From Pohlia nutans (lineage: Eukaryota; Streptophyta; Bryopsida; Bryales; Mniaceae): a stretch of DNA of 64,000 nt. The stretch spans positions 6,223,501 to 6,287,500 of the forward strand of contig CM040094.1 of assembly GCA_022496805.1 (NCBI GenBank), given 5' to 3'. How positions within the stretch are numbered: position 1 is the first letter of the stretch; the number at the start of each line of letters is the position of its first letter. This document shows, piece after piece, positions 53,401 through 64,000 of the stretch. The notes beneath the pieces are model-generated. The model ran no database searches and was not told the DNA's origin. It saw only the letters and a list, made by a program, of their open reading frames with translations. A program made the translations under genes and the position numbers.

Positions 53401-56400
53401 AAATATTTTATTATGTTTGGGAATATTTCATCAAAGTTGTTTAACATATTTGACAATCAAGAAAAAAAGAAATTAATTCCTAAACAACATGAAGTTCCAT
53501 TGTGACTATGCATTTTTGCGTACAAGCAAGTGATTGCTATTGTATTTCATTACTATACATCAACATATTTGAGATCACCCTTATACTTGAGTACCGTATA
53601 TAGAATATTTGAGTACAATTTTGTATTTCAATACGGAAGATGGGTTTTATGAGGAAGGGTCATACATATGAAACCCAAGGGACGTTTGAGGATTATTCCT
53701 AAAAAGGCTTGCTCGGGGTCCATGTGTACAACCCGTGTAATTAGCCTTATAATAGTTTAATAGTGGTTTAATATATGAATTGTGATATATTGTTAAATAC
53801 ATATCATGATTATTAATTTTTCTTTGTACTTAAAAGTGTTTGATCATTGTTATTTTTATCAAATACCACCAAATACAGAATATACTATACGGCCGCAAAA
53901 GGCTTGTGGGCAGTTTAAGAGTTAATTATGCTGGGTGGTCAGTGCTCACAATTTGGTACCCACACCCCAGGCCTTCTCTGTTTTGAATTTTAGATCGGGA
54001 CAGAGGTTGAAGTTTTCTCTTCTGCAGCAGACGAGAACTACCTCGTTCCCTTCTTCCCATGCATTCACTGAATCACACAATTCACAAACATGCACATAAT
54101 TAGCCTTATTACCCATATATCAAATGTAACATATCCTCAGCATGGAGAGGGAAATAGTGTTGTTCTCTGATTACCCAAATGGTCAAAACCCTGATTACCC
54201 AAAAGGTCAAAAGTGCTTGGGGAGTCGCGGTGCAAAAATCTTAAAAACCATGTGAGGAGAAGGGAAGGGGCCGGGAAGGGGTCATTTAATTCAATTCGGG
54301 GTAAATTTTGAAAGACTTGAAAAATAAGCAATTTCAAAAATAATCCAAATAAATTGAATTGGGATAATAGGTATTTTAATATACTTATTCTAAAATTTGA
54401 TGAATATTCTAAGAATATTTGTATTATTTCAAAGCCCCCCTCTAAATATCCTTTTCTTACAAGTATTTAAGTGATTCCCTTGGGCAAAAGTGGTTGCTTC
54501 TATATCTTCATGAGTTGAAATAAATCATTTGGTAAGGTTCAAGGAACTAGTAAAATGTATCAATACAATAAAGTGAAATAAAAACCACATTCTACTTTTT
54601 TGAACAATTAAATGTATTTGGAAAGTTATTATAATTGACTATCTAGTGAACTCCCGAGTGAACTCTAAAATTTTAACTTGGATTCTTCGGGCTTAAGTTA
54701 TTGTGTAATATTCTCATGTGACGTTGGCCAAAATACGTTAGTCAACTATTAAGAGGTTAGCGACATCTTACCATTGTGTGTAATGAAACAAGGAGGAATT
54801 TTGAACCACCGGATTTGGGACCCATTGGTTGCATAGCGTGGGAAAATTCCTAGCCGGCATTCTTTGTTGGGATCAAAGTTGAAAACGAAGCCACCTCTTA
54901 ACAAGTACTGAAAGCAATAGTATGTGCAAAACATTGTTACAGGACATAATGCTAAGTTGTACTCTTAAATGAAGAATTTCATAAGGAAACTCACATTAAA
55001 CACAACATTATGGGTTATAACTCTCTCCCTCTATGAAAGTCTCAACCAAAGAAAAATTGACACAACTAAGTTATGTTGACCAACCAACTTAACATTATGT
55101 ATAACATAATATCAAATTGATTTTTTTTATAAAGATAATTGTGGAATTGTCTCATTGGCTAAACCGTAAATGTCTTCTTTCTAAACCCTTAGATTAGTCA
55201 AAAGTACAAACATGAAAAAATTTGATTGAATTGAAATTATGATACACTTGAAACTCTCAAACTCTTGAGCGTTATCCGAGGCGTTATCTAGAAGGACATT
55301 TCAAGATTGTATGATGTGTTGTTGGTTTACATACCCAGGGACTTGCACAAAGTGGAAGGTCCATAAAAATGGCATAGTTCTCGGAGATGGCAAAGTCGTG
55401 CATCGTAACAGGGCGTGGCGTTGTAATTTTCACTGGATCTCCCAAAACGCCATCCTTGGATATAACACGGTAAATCAAGCGGGTGTGTGAAAATGCCGGG
55501 ATGAAAAATTGCTGGTACGTGAAAATGAACATCTCCCCTGAGAATCAATTTCCAAACAGTGAATACGAAACCCAAGATATATCGTCAACAACTGATCCCA
55601 TCATTCAATTTACAATGTTTTAACCCAAAAAGGATCAAGGAGCCCAAATTGGGCTTCATGTTATTTTTAACAGTTTTGAGTAGGTCCTATTTAGACTTCC
55701 TCTCGCTTAGTTTTTTTCTTTTCTTTTTAACCAAGACATGCAATGATTTTCACTATTTCTTGTGACATAAAATTTGGTCCCATCTGAAATACATTTTTCA
55801 CAATATGATCAATTGAATCTGCCATTTTAAAACTGTGAATCCTTAGTCCTTTAGGGGTCAATTGACATTTGAAAATTCATTTTCCATTTGGACTATTTAT
55901 TTGAAACATTTTCTTCTCAAAACGAATAATTTGGAAGTATTGATGGCGCCATGCATATATACCAGTTATGGGGTCTATTTTTGGGTGTGCTGTGAATGAG
56001 TGGTCCAATTTCTGCCCATAGTCTTCAATACTCATCGTTTGCAGATCTCCATCTTCCAACACCTTTATGCTATCTGCAAATTGATCAATACCCAAGTTTA
56101 TACACAGCAGCAGCTAGACAAGGACAATGAGTGCATTCAATAGTTAAAAGCTGGTGGTCTTTTGGCACAAAGGAATAGTGTCTGAGAACAGTGCTCATAT
56201 TGGCTCTTTGTGTCAATATGGGCCTTGGACACCATGTAAGGTGAACCAAAACATCCATGCTCTATGAATCAAAACAACCAAGCGACGCAAAAAGGCGGGC
56301 CAACCGGCCTTATGCCACCCTGACAACCAGGACGTGGGGTGACAGGAGACCAGGTGACCTACGCTTTACTCCGCCTTTACCCCGCCCAAGTGAATTGTGC

Positions 56401-59400
56401 TTCTTGCTATGGGTTTCACCCTTATAGAACGTAGCCATTTTAGTTCCCTTTAACCATGCTCTGACACTACTCCTTAGCGTCCGAAGACCACCCTTTCTAT
56501 TACTGATCATATCCCTCGTGTGTCACTTTTTTCATCAATCACTAAAACTCACTAAATGGCACATTATGGGTCACTTGAAAACAAAGAAGAGGAACTAGAG
56601 CAGAGTCACAAGGTACAGTATGCTCTTACGCTCATACCTAGGCTCAAATCTACCTAAATGAGTAGATTTAAGCTTTGGATAGGCTCAAGTACAAGCGTAC
56701 CTTGTGACTCCAGACCGGAGTTATAAGCTTTATACTATGTCCATAAATCTCCAAAATTGGATAGTCTTGATTCAATTTGAAGGAGAAGATTATGTTCAGT
56801 AATGGTCTTGATGAAATGGCTCATGGATTGTCATTAATTAAAGTTTGATTTAATACAATAATTTCAGAAAAATTTGGCATGATTTTGAAAAGTTAGGAAG
56901 CAGAGTAAGAGGTCTACACTAGCATGAAGTTGGGTATTTTAGAATCCCAGCGACGATTGATTATCGATTAGAAGATTGGGTGGATGTACTTACATGGTCT
57001 GTCTCTCTCGTGAAGTGCAAGAAGCTTGTTGTTATGGAAGACGAGGGCTGTGTTGCCTGCACCATCATATCATTTTTCATAAGCAAGAATTGATATCACT
57101 TAACCCTTAAACGTCAAAGCAAGCCCCACGGGCTTGGTATAAAGGAATAATTGGAGATAGAAGTTTCATTTCTCAACCAAATCAAGCGAGACTTGTTGCG
57201 TTGGAAAGCTACTGAAAAAGCAATCTAGATTCCAAATTTTCGCCTCATTTGAGAGATTGTGGAATCGTTGGTAAGCAATCAAAGTTATCAAATTGAACAA
57301 GTTTTGAGGTTGGGGCAGCTGAAGTTCAGCAGTGCCTCAGTGCTACAGTGCTAGCCAGCAGTGCACTGCAAAGCCGTTTTTGCATATATATTTATTTTTA
57401 TTTTTTATTTTTTATTTTTTTATTTTTTTATTGATTTTTTTTTATTTTTTATTTTTTATTTTTTATTTTTATTTTTTTTGCAAAAAAAATTAGATTATTT
57501 CCGGGCTGCTCACCCAGGACCCAAATTGTCGTTTAAGGGTTAATCACTACAAGGAAGCTGGTGGCTTCTCGCTGCTATTTTGAGGCATTCCAGAGTTGGT
57601 GAGTGCTTTTGGTCATATAGGACAAGGAATTAATCAACAACATCTCACTACTGGAATGGATGTACAAGTGATGTCTTAGGAGCCTTCAACTAATCACAAT
57701 TATTTGAATGTTCTTGCAATATTTTCATACACCCATTTTAGTAGCGTTGCGTTTGTTCATATTTACTGTAGTACCATCGCACGGTTGCCACTCCGTGAAC
57801 AAATATTTAATATGTTTTTGAAAAACAAGGTTTGTTCTTCCAAAAATGATTTAAAATGGCCCAAAAATGGCACTAAATAGCTCGATTTTTTTTTAAGATT
57901 TCGCAAAATGTAACTAAAATATTTTATTCTATTTGCGTTTTTTAATTCTCGTAATTTCTAGTTTTTTACTTCATTTTTGAATTATTTTTTTTTGACATCC
58001 TTGCTATGGTGCTGCGGTACAACATTATCAATGAATACTTACTTAAAAATTGCATTTAATTTCGTTAATTTCCAAAGTTACCTGAGAAAGTTACAAAGAG
58101 GACTTCATTAAAATAAAAAAAACTGGTTCCATAATCATTGAAACTTTAGAAATATCTTTTGGACTTTTTTTGGTAGCCAACAAAAGGGAAATTGTTAATT
58201 AATTAAAAGATATGTCCGCACACACATCTTGAGCATGGTTTCTCTTATTACAATAATATATTTTTATTTTTTTCAAGAAAATTGAAAAGAAACTTTAATA
58301 TATCTTAGCATGAATGTTTTCAACACCCTATGAAAAATTTATGAATTTTTAGTGTAGTCACAAATGATGCTAGGCTCTCATGTTCAGATCATGTACATAT
58401 TGAACAAGAATCAATATGATTTGCTTTTGGATAAAGGTTACTACGTATATAAGTTGCTTATGGGTACTAAAGTTTGCTTGGAAGTAGGAACATAATGTTC
58501 TTCGTACCTTTTACATTGTTGCAACATTGTAGAGAAATTACTAATAAAATAATTTAACTTTCCAACCCTCTTTGCATGGCCCATCTGAAATTAGAGAAAT
58601 TCTCTGCGCTTTTTTTTATTCTTTGACATATGTTTGAGGTTCAAAGGTGAACAATAAGGGGGTTAAAGAATGTTACAAAACTTTCATTTTTAACCTTGAT
58701 TCTAAATCTCCCCCTCCTCTCAACGTAAAGGCAAGCACTATTCACCCATGGGCCCCATTTTCTAAAATTCCCATTTTGGCACCCTAGGGTCTTTTTCCGA
58801 CAAATATTTTTGCATATTTGGGTCCTACGGCCCCAACTTTGTACTAAGCACCCTCTCAGAAATTTTTAACCCTTGGAAGAGGAGATTATTTTTTAAAGTG
58901 GACCCCAACATGCACAAAAAGTGGATCAGGTTTAAAGTGGATCAGGTTTTTTCCTCTTGCATTAACGTTGAGGGAGATTTAGAGTCGGGAACTTTTAGCA
59001 AGTTTTATTTGGTCAAAATAAGTTTAGAATCAAGGCTGTACTAACATAAGATTGTACCTGTACCGTCACCATTGGAGAGGTCCAGAACACCTAAAATCTT
59101 TCGAAGCTGCTGAAGAGCCGGGATGAATAATCCAGGAAGGCCCTGCAAGTCTCCTATCTGCAGCAGCAATATGGCACTACATATAAATCATTTTTTTTAT
59201 TTATAATAATGATTTCTTTTGGCACTCACATAAGGTTCTTAAATAGCCCTTGTAAGTTGTACTTAGGAATAAGAATCGTAGCATGGTAATCGTTGTAGCA
59301 GATTTGGGAATATTGGACATGCCATGTAATGAATGATGGTGGGGAGTTGGAAGCCCACTGCAGCCCCACCTCAAGAATCACATGTTTTGAATATTTTATT

Positions 59401-61282
59401 TTTCATGCAGTGAGAGGGAAAGGGTGAAACTGGCTTTGCAAGGGGTGAAAAACCTTATGCAACAAACTTGACAACTAACCACTAATTTAAGCTAGTATTC
59501 ATTGCATACCAAAAAAAAAGGAGATGCCCTAGAGGAAAATTTACTTGTTTTACAATGGAACATAGTACAAGTGTCCATAAGATTCTTTAGCCCTTGCAAG
59601 GATTCACTCTTTTACTCTCACTGCATGAAAATTTAAAAAAATTCAAAACATGTGATTCTTGACACAAGGTTGCTATGGACTTTCAACTTTTCACCATCAT
59701 CTTCAAATAAAAAATTACGTGGCGCGTCCTATATTCTAGAATCTACTTCAGCAATTATTGTGCAACAATTCTTATTCCTAGATACACCTCACAAGGACTA
59801 AAGAACCTTTAGTTATGTCTTGTTGTGACTATTGTCCTAGGAACTAGCTAGGTGAATTTTTTTCCAAGCAATCACAAAAGGACACTTGCGCCTTGTCCCA
59901 AGTCAATGTCTCTTTCTGTATCTCTCTTCTTTTCTATCATTGGTGATTGAGAGAATGTGATTCATATTCCTTTTTTTAAATTCCTTTTTTACATGTGTAA
60001 GGGATTAAAATTTGAAATATTCCATTCACTAAGCCACTACAACATCATGAGATGCATCACTGAAAACCAATCTTCATTTTGGAGATTCATCTTTAGTTTA
60101 AAAATACTTTTGCATCTAATTTCAAACATGCAAGAAGGTGGAATTTCAAAAACACTTATCAGTGTACTCCCTATTGTCGGATTGTCCCATTCCAACTGTC
60201 ACACTCAAAGTTGAATATTTTACCTAACAAAAAAGTTTAAAATTCAATATTAAATTGACTATTATACATATGATCCATTCCTCACGCTGATTAAACTCAT
60301 GAATTAGTTAACTAAAACTACCTTCATGAATTTTGGTGCCCCGTAACGATCCTCTTGTAGCAACCGAGAAGTTTGCACATAACGTGCGGCGTAGGTCGCC
60401 TTCCCATCTTCGATTTTCAGTCCATGAATCATTCCGTCGCCATCGAACCTGCACACAGCTCATGATAATTTAACAACACAGGGCAGCTAATGATCAAAAC
60501 TATATCTAAGCTTGAGATGATCCATCAGAGGTCGCTTGATCCAAGCAAGCTAGCTTGAGATGATCGATCAGAGGCCGCTTGATTGAAATGATTCAAGCAA
60601 GCTTGAGATGATCGACCGGAGGTCGCTGGATCGAAATGATCGAAACAAGATTGAGGTGATCGATCAGAAGTCGCTGGATCGAAATGATCGAAGCAAGATT
60701 GACATGATCGATCAGAGGTCGCTGGATCGAAATGATCGAAGCAAGCTTGAGATGATCGATCAGAGGCCGCTGGATCGAAAAGATCGAAGCGAGCTTGAGA
60801 TGATCGATCTGAGCGATCGTGACATACCAGTGGTATCCCGCAAGAGGCTGGAACTTGGGATTAGGCCCATTCCGAAGGAACTGGCCGTTCAAGCAGGCAG
60901 GGATGGTGCCGGTGACGGGGAGGCTCGCCGTGGGCGCCATCTCCGCAACGGGAGCGTAATTCTCTGCCAGAAGGAAACTGCAATTGACTTCAGAGTCTTC
61001 GTCTCTCTCGTGAGCGTCAGAATCGCCGGCCGCCCACGACATCACTTTGGCCTCCAGATGATCGCACAGCGACGCCGCCCAGTTGCGATCGGGCTTCAAC
61101 GTCGACGGCGCTCGGTCATTGTCGACGCGCTTGATCGGCGTCGTCGTGACGGCAGCCAATGTCACTGCAGGTTTCCTCCTCGTTCCAGAAACATGATTGT
61201 TTCGATTGCAGGAGAGCTTCACGCCCACCGCCAGATTTGTCATCGCCTTCGACGCCGCAAGGTCCGATACCATCATGGCCAT
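50435..61282 (-). CDS. CCD1-like: CCD1-type carotenoid cleavage dioxygenase, copy 2 (603 aa)
   Basis: Twelve minus-strand exons, in gene order: 60828-61282, 60322-60448, 59058-59157, 56994-57056, 55963-56073, 55335-55537, 54772-54907, 53950-54067, 53096-53197, 52058-52318, 51070-51181, 50435-50458. Exon lengths equal those of copy 1 except exon 1 (+12 bases) and exon 6 (+18). The product is again a complete CCD1-type enzyme. The iron ligands are H278 (FTAHPK), H332 (TMHDFA, with Thr where copy 1 has Met), H397 (CFITH) and H590 (VPHGFHAHF). Exon 6 carries six extra residues after GEMFIFTY ([16 protein letters not shown] against [10 protein letters not shown]). Exons 3 and 8 are clearly diverged from copy 1, while exon 1 is nearly identical. 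The last exon encodes EQLRHQA. MITEs of types Z, M, G, F and L sit in its introns, none at a position shared with copy 1. Both genes may be active; a changed substrate range for this copy is only inference. Confidence 0.92.
51547..51822. mobile_element. Mutator-like MITE family M, copy 2 (276 bp)
   Basis: The 9-base repeat TTAGCAGCC flanks it (51538-51546 and 51823-51831). Termini are TCGGGGAAGTCACTT and, in reverse complement, CCCGGGGAAGTCATT. It lies in intron 10 of CCD copy 2. Confidence 0.8.
52870..52990 (+). repeat. Dispersed repeat K, copy 2
   Basis: It is homologous to 2640-2765 (TTTACCCTAAATTTATTTTT and TAACTCCTTAAAAATGAAGC). A lone TTAA-element end, AAAGTTTAGGGGTTAA, follows at 53036-53051 without a recognised partner. 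It lies in intron 9 of CCD copy 2. Confidence 0.5.
53299..53460. mobile_element. Partial MITE family Y
   Basis: AAGGCTGTCTTACTCGACCAC and the downstream GTTGTTTAACATATTTGACA match the copy at 47481. The right end is missing. It lies in intron 8 of CCD copy 2. Confidence 0.5.
53473..53935 (+). mobile_element. TTAA element, family Z (463 bp)
   Basis: It begins TTAATTCCTAAACAACATG and ends GTGGGCAGTTTAAGAGTTAA. A related left part (CCCCTAAATGACCTGAAGTTCC) occurs at 32537-32660 in the inhibitor intron. The ends are imperfect, so the family boundary is less sure. It lies in intron 8 of CCD copy 2. Confidence 0.55.
54216..54484. mobile_element. Mutator-like MITE family M, copy 3 (269 bp)
   Basis: CAAAAGTG flanks both sides (54208-54215 and 54485-54492). 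Termini are CTTGGGGAGTC and, in reverse complement, CCCAAGGGAATCACTT. The interior shares ATATTCTAAGAATATT with the copy at 51547. It lies in intron 7 of CCD copy 2. Confidence 0.72.
55620..55861 (-). mobile_element. TTAA MITE family G, copy 6 (242 bp)
   Basis: It begins TTAACCCAAAAAGGATCAAGG and ends TAGTCCTTTAGGGGTCAA (final TTAA mutated). It lies in intron 5 of CCD copy 2. Intron 5 of copy 1 has no such element. Confidence 0.75.
57100..57543 (+). mobile_element. TTAA MITE related to family F (444 bp)
   Basis: It begins TTAACCCTTAAACGTCAAAGC and ends with the reverse complement of TTAACCCTTAAACGACAATT. It shares GCAAGCCCCACGGGCTTG with family F, but its interior differs and includes a T/A-rich low-complexity tract at 57385-57478. 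It lies in intron 3 of CCD copy 2. Confidence 0.8.
58694..58991. mobile_element. Inverted-repeat MITE family L, copy 2
   Basis: Ends are CCTTGATTCTAAATCTCCCC and GGGAGATTTAGAGTCGGG. It is the partner of the copy at 11844. It lies in intron 3 of CCD copy 2. Confidence 0.62.
60520..60815. repeat. 48-bp minisatellite in intron 1 of CCD copy 2
   Basis: About six units of the 48-base repeat (GATGATCGATCAGAGG, then TCGCTGGATCGAAATGATCG) follow the exon 1 donor on the minus strand, against about three in copy 1. The frame of exon 1 continues through five units without a stop. Confidence 0.82.
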
Positions 61283-63421
61283 GATCGATCACCTCCAGCT
61301 TACGAATCAGCTCACAAGAATGTAATGCTGACTTGTAATCAAGAGGAAGCAGTTCGATCGATCAGTTTTAAAGGTCTATCGGCAGCCGGAGAATGCACTG
61401 CAGACTTGGAAGCTTTGTAATCAAGAGTAAGCAGATCAGTTATATCGACTGGGATCATGTCGATTGTGGCTTTATAAGGCTTCCAAATCGGTGGCTCATG
61501 TTCAAAATTTTGCAGCCGTTTTTTTTCTGAATTTAAAATTTTGTTTTGAAGCACATGGTATATTTGCAAATGATTTGATGCTGGTAAACTAATATTCTTT
61601 TGTATCACACTTTTGGCAATGCACCAATGTGTGCGCACCAATGTTGGACTGGCGGCTATGGCGTCTTTCTACGCGGAAACCTTGTCATTCTAACTGTTCA
61701 TTTGAGATCCTCATGCAGAATGACTCGAGTTTATTCAATTAATTGAGAGTCGTGTAATTTCAGTACAACACTGGTGCACGTAACATCCATGATATATTCC
61801 ATGCTGATACAAGACTGTGATTAAAAAAAAGGAGTTCATAGTGTTTTGACGTGTTTTAGAGCCCATGAACAGTGACATTCCTGGGCTCCAAAAAGTGCGG
61901 TTCTTATGTCAGGTAGTTGGAAAAATGCCGCGTATTTTTTGAATATGACCATAGATGTAACATGTGAGTCCCTGTACCATGACGACAGCTACTGCAGTTG
62001 CTTTGATATGTTTTTTTTTTTCCCATTTCTTCACAGTTTTATTGGCCAAGTACTGTAAGTTCTTTGAGATTCTGAGTAGCACTTTTTACGCAGGTCCAAA
62101 TCTTGTGAAATCACCTTGAAATGTGAAACCACGTATTCCTCATCCTATTGGTGGAGGAATTCTCTGCCAAGATGAGGTATGTACATGAATGTGTAATAGA
62201 CCATGTTTCAAATGCGCCCCTAGCCGGGTACATTTGGATTCAAAGGCGAAAGTAAAATTTAAATATGGATTGCTCAAGATGTACAGCTGTATAAAATTAG
62301 AACATGAGGGTCTACAAGAACATAGGGTCGGTGCTTTTATGATAATATTTTAAAAGTTCAAAACATATTCATAGTGTCCAAAATTTACATGCTGAAGTGT
62401 GTTAAGTTAGAGGACCCAGTTTCTGACCGGGTCCAATTCCCGACCAGTGCCAGGGCGTACATTCTAGGTTGGACCTCGAAATTCTCATGTAGCCAGTATG
62501 GACATTTTAGGGGTGGACGGTTTTTGGCACCCCTACATCTCTAACTTCAAAAATTCATAAGTAATTCAATAATAGTTTGAAAAATATGGTTCAAGTTGCA
62601 TTGGGCTTGTACTGTACAAACTCTGCACATATTTCTGAATCATTTTGACAGCCGCTCCAGAAACAGAACTTGCTGACCCTGAAATTCGAACGGGAATTGG
62701 GTCCGCTACCTTAAAATACTCTTACAAGTGCCAAAAAGATTAATGTGTTCAATGATACTTTTAGTACTCAAAGTTGGTAGCAATGAAATGGTTTCCCCCA
62801 TTGTTTCCCACAACTACACATGTTGGTAGATTGTTAATAATTATCTTTTTTTGCATTAATCTTTTGTCCTTGAAATTTTTATCATATGTTGTTAACATAA
62901 AGAGGTTTTTTTTCCGAGAATTTCATGGCAAAAAAAATAAAAATCAATCGGGAGGCTGTCAAACTTTGTTGGCAGATTGAATAACTACCAATGTTGGTAG
63001 ATTTTGAATAACTTTTTTTTGGTAAATCCTTTGGCTTTGAAATTTGGCATAAATATAATTAACTTAAAGATAATTCTTTGGTGAAAATTTCGTGGTAAAA
63101 TACCAATAATTGAGCTCTCTAGAGGCTTTCAAAGTTGGCAGTATTGAAATTTTTCTCACTGCAAATTCGAAAAAGACATTTTGATTGGTACCCCACTGGA
63201 CATCACACCATTGCTCAAACAGACTCAATGAGATTCAAACCCGGACCACATAAATGTGATACACCGCCCTTCACCAACCAATCAAAGAACTCATGACTTC
63301 GCGAGACTACTTATCTCAAAACATACTTTACTGTATATCCAAACAAATACCCAACTATCAGCGCATTTGGTTACTTTTATCATTCTATTGTTACTATAGT
63401 GTTCATTCCCGGAAGGGAAGA
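61283..63421. other. 5' flank of CCD copy 2 and intergenic sequence
   Basis: About 150 bases upstream of the ATG (to roughly 61435) match the 5' flank of CCD copy 1 (CTTCCAAGTCTGCAGTRCATT, CGGCTGCCGATAGA), so both genes share a proximal promoter or leader. Beyond that I see no gene. GTAGATT..TTAATAA..TTTTTTT segments near 62825-62900 and 62995-63070 are a diverged tandem pair. Confidence 0.45.
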
Positions 63422-64000
63422 GTAGCTTTGTTCCAATGGCCCTTTGTCCGGTGGGCACTGAGTCATTGACATTACGAACGGACACTTTATTCACGCCGGC
63501 CTTTGAAAGAGGACCGGAGTTTCTATCTATTTATTTATCTATCTATCTATCTATCTGCACTATATTCCTAGGCCTACGAAAGCACATATTGTAGTACTGT
63601 ATCCATGGTTTTAAAAAAAAATTAAGAAAAAACGTAAAAAAACTAGAAATTCTGAGGACAAAAGAACAAAAATAGAATAAATTGTTTTCTACTATACTTG
63701 TTCTTTCTAAGCTATTTTTGGGCCCATTTGGGCCATTTTTTAATCATGCTTTGCTCCCAAAAAAAATTAAATTTCATTTTTTGAGGAACAAACTTTATTT
63801 TTCAAAAAATATAAAATATTCATTCACGGGGTGGCGACCATGCTATGGTACTACGGTATACGTGATATTTTCATTTCTACACTAGTATTTGCACTTTTAA
63901 AGGCGTTGGAATGTAGTGATGTACACTCTAAACTCCTTTTTATCACACTCTAGTGGAATATTGGATGTTGTGTATTGCACATGTAATTAGAGAATTATTT
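63422..64000. repeat. Dispersed repeat X, copy 2, and a TATC microsatellite
   Basis: 63422-63522 is the uninterrupted copy of repeat X (TTTGTTCCAATGGCCCTTTG ... TTACGAACGGACACTTTATTC). It is followed by a TATC/TATT tetranucleotide run at 63522-63556. The remaining 450 bases hold no recognisable gene. Confidence 0.6.

Noticed and set aside
57361..57543. Phenylalanine-rich small protein
   Set aside because: It is the translation of the T/A low-complexity tract inside a TTAA element.

Overview
The window looks like nuclear DNA of a land plant. It is AT-rich, its genes have GT-AG introns and plant-type products, and most non-coding space is filled with short inverted-repeat transposons (MITEs). 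The kinase type, the carotenoid-dioxygenase type and intron sizes of 0.1-2.8 kb fit a seed-free plant (bryophyte, lycophyte or fern) better than a flowering plant. That placement is inference, with low confidence.

Six protein genes can be supported. (1) 480-1223 (-): an intronless gene resembling the Arabidopsis At3g17950 family, whose stop codon coincides with the target-site duplication of a Harbinger-like MITE. (2) 21689-22888 (-): an intronless soluble protein kinase with DFE in place of DFG. (3) 25030-30335 (+): a 9-exon, 269-aa secreted protein with two stress-responsive A/B-barrel (Dabb) domains. (4) 31245-33541 (+): a 3-exon, 174-aa secreted protein with two potato-inhibitor-I (I13) domains. 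(5) 38823-48220 (+) and (6) 50435-61282 (-): a tail-to-tail pair of 12-exon CCD1-type carotenoid cleavage dioxygenases of 593 and 603 aa. All exons, splice phases and iron-binding histidines could be traced in both copies.

The most striking content is a superfamily of non-autonomous elements of about 230-980 bp. All begin TTAACCC(C/T)T(A/T)AA, end in the reverse complement, and are flanked by or share TTAA. I sort them into families A-H plus Z. Three nested cases (2782-3358, 10389-10939, 16880-17860) can be compared with an uninterrupted copy of the host element. The first shows directly that one TTAA became two. TTAA duplication with a CCC-start terminus is the signature of piggyBac-superfamily transposons. 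The elements chain end to end sharing one TTAA, and insert into the TTAA inside each other's termini. Two copies of family C are about 98% identical, so movement has been fairly recent. No transposase is encoded in the window.

Layout: 1-2.7 kb holds gene 1 and tandem repeats. 2.7-20.5 kb is a gene-free array of nested TTAA elements. 21-34 kb carries the kinase, the Dabb gene and the inhibitor, with MITEs in introns and spacers. 34-38.8 kb is intergenic, with a long hairpin and a MITE just upstream of the first dioxygenase. 38.8-61.3 kb is the inverted dioxygenase pair. Its exons are colinear, but its introns and 2.2-kb spacer were invaded independently. 61.3-64 kb has nothing coding that I can support. 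Other MITE families show 9-bp (Mutator-like), TTA (Harbinger-like) and TA (mariner-like) target duplications, and one short poly(A) retroposon has 15-bp duplications.
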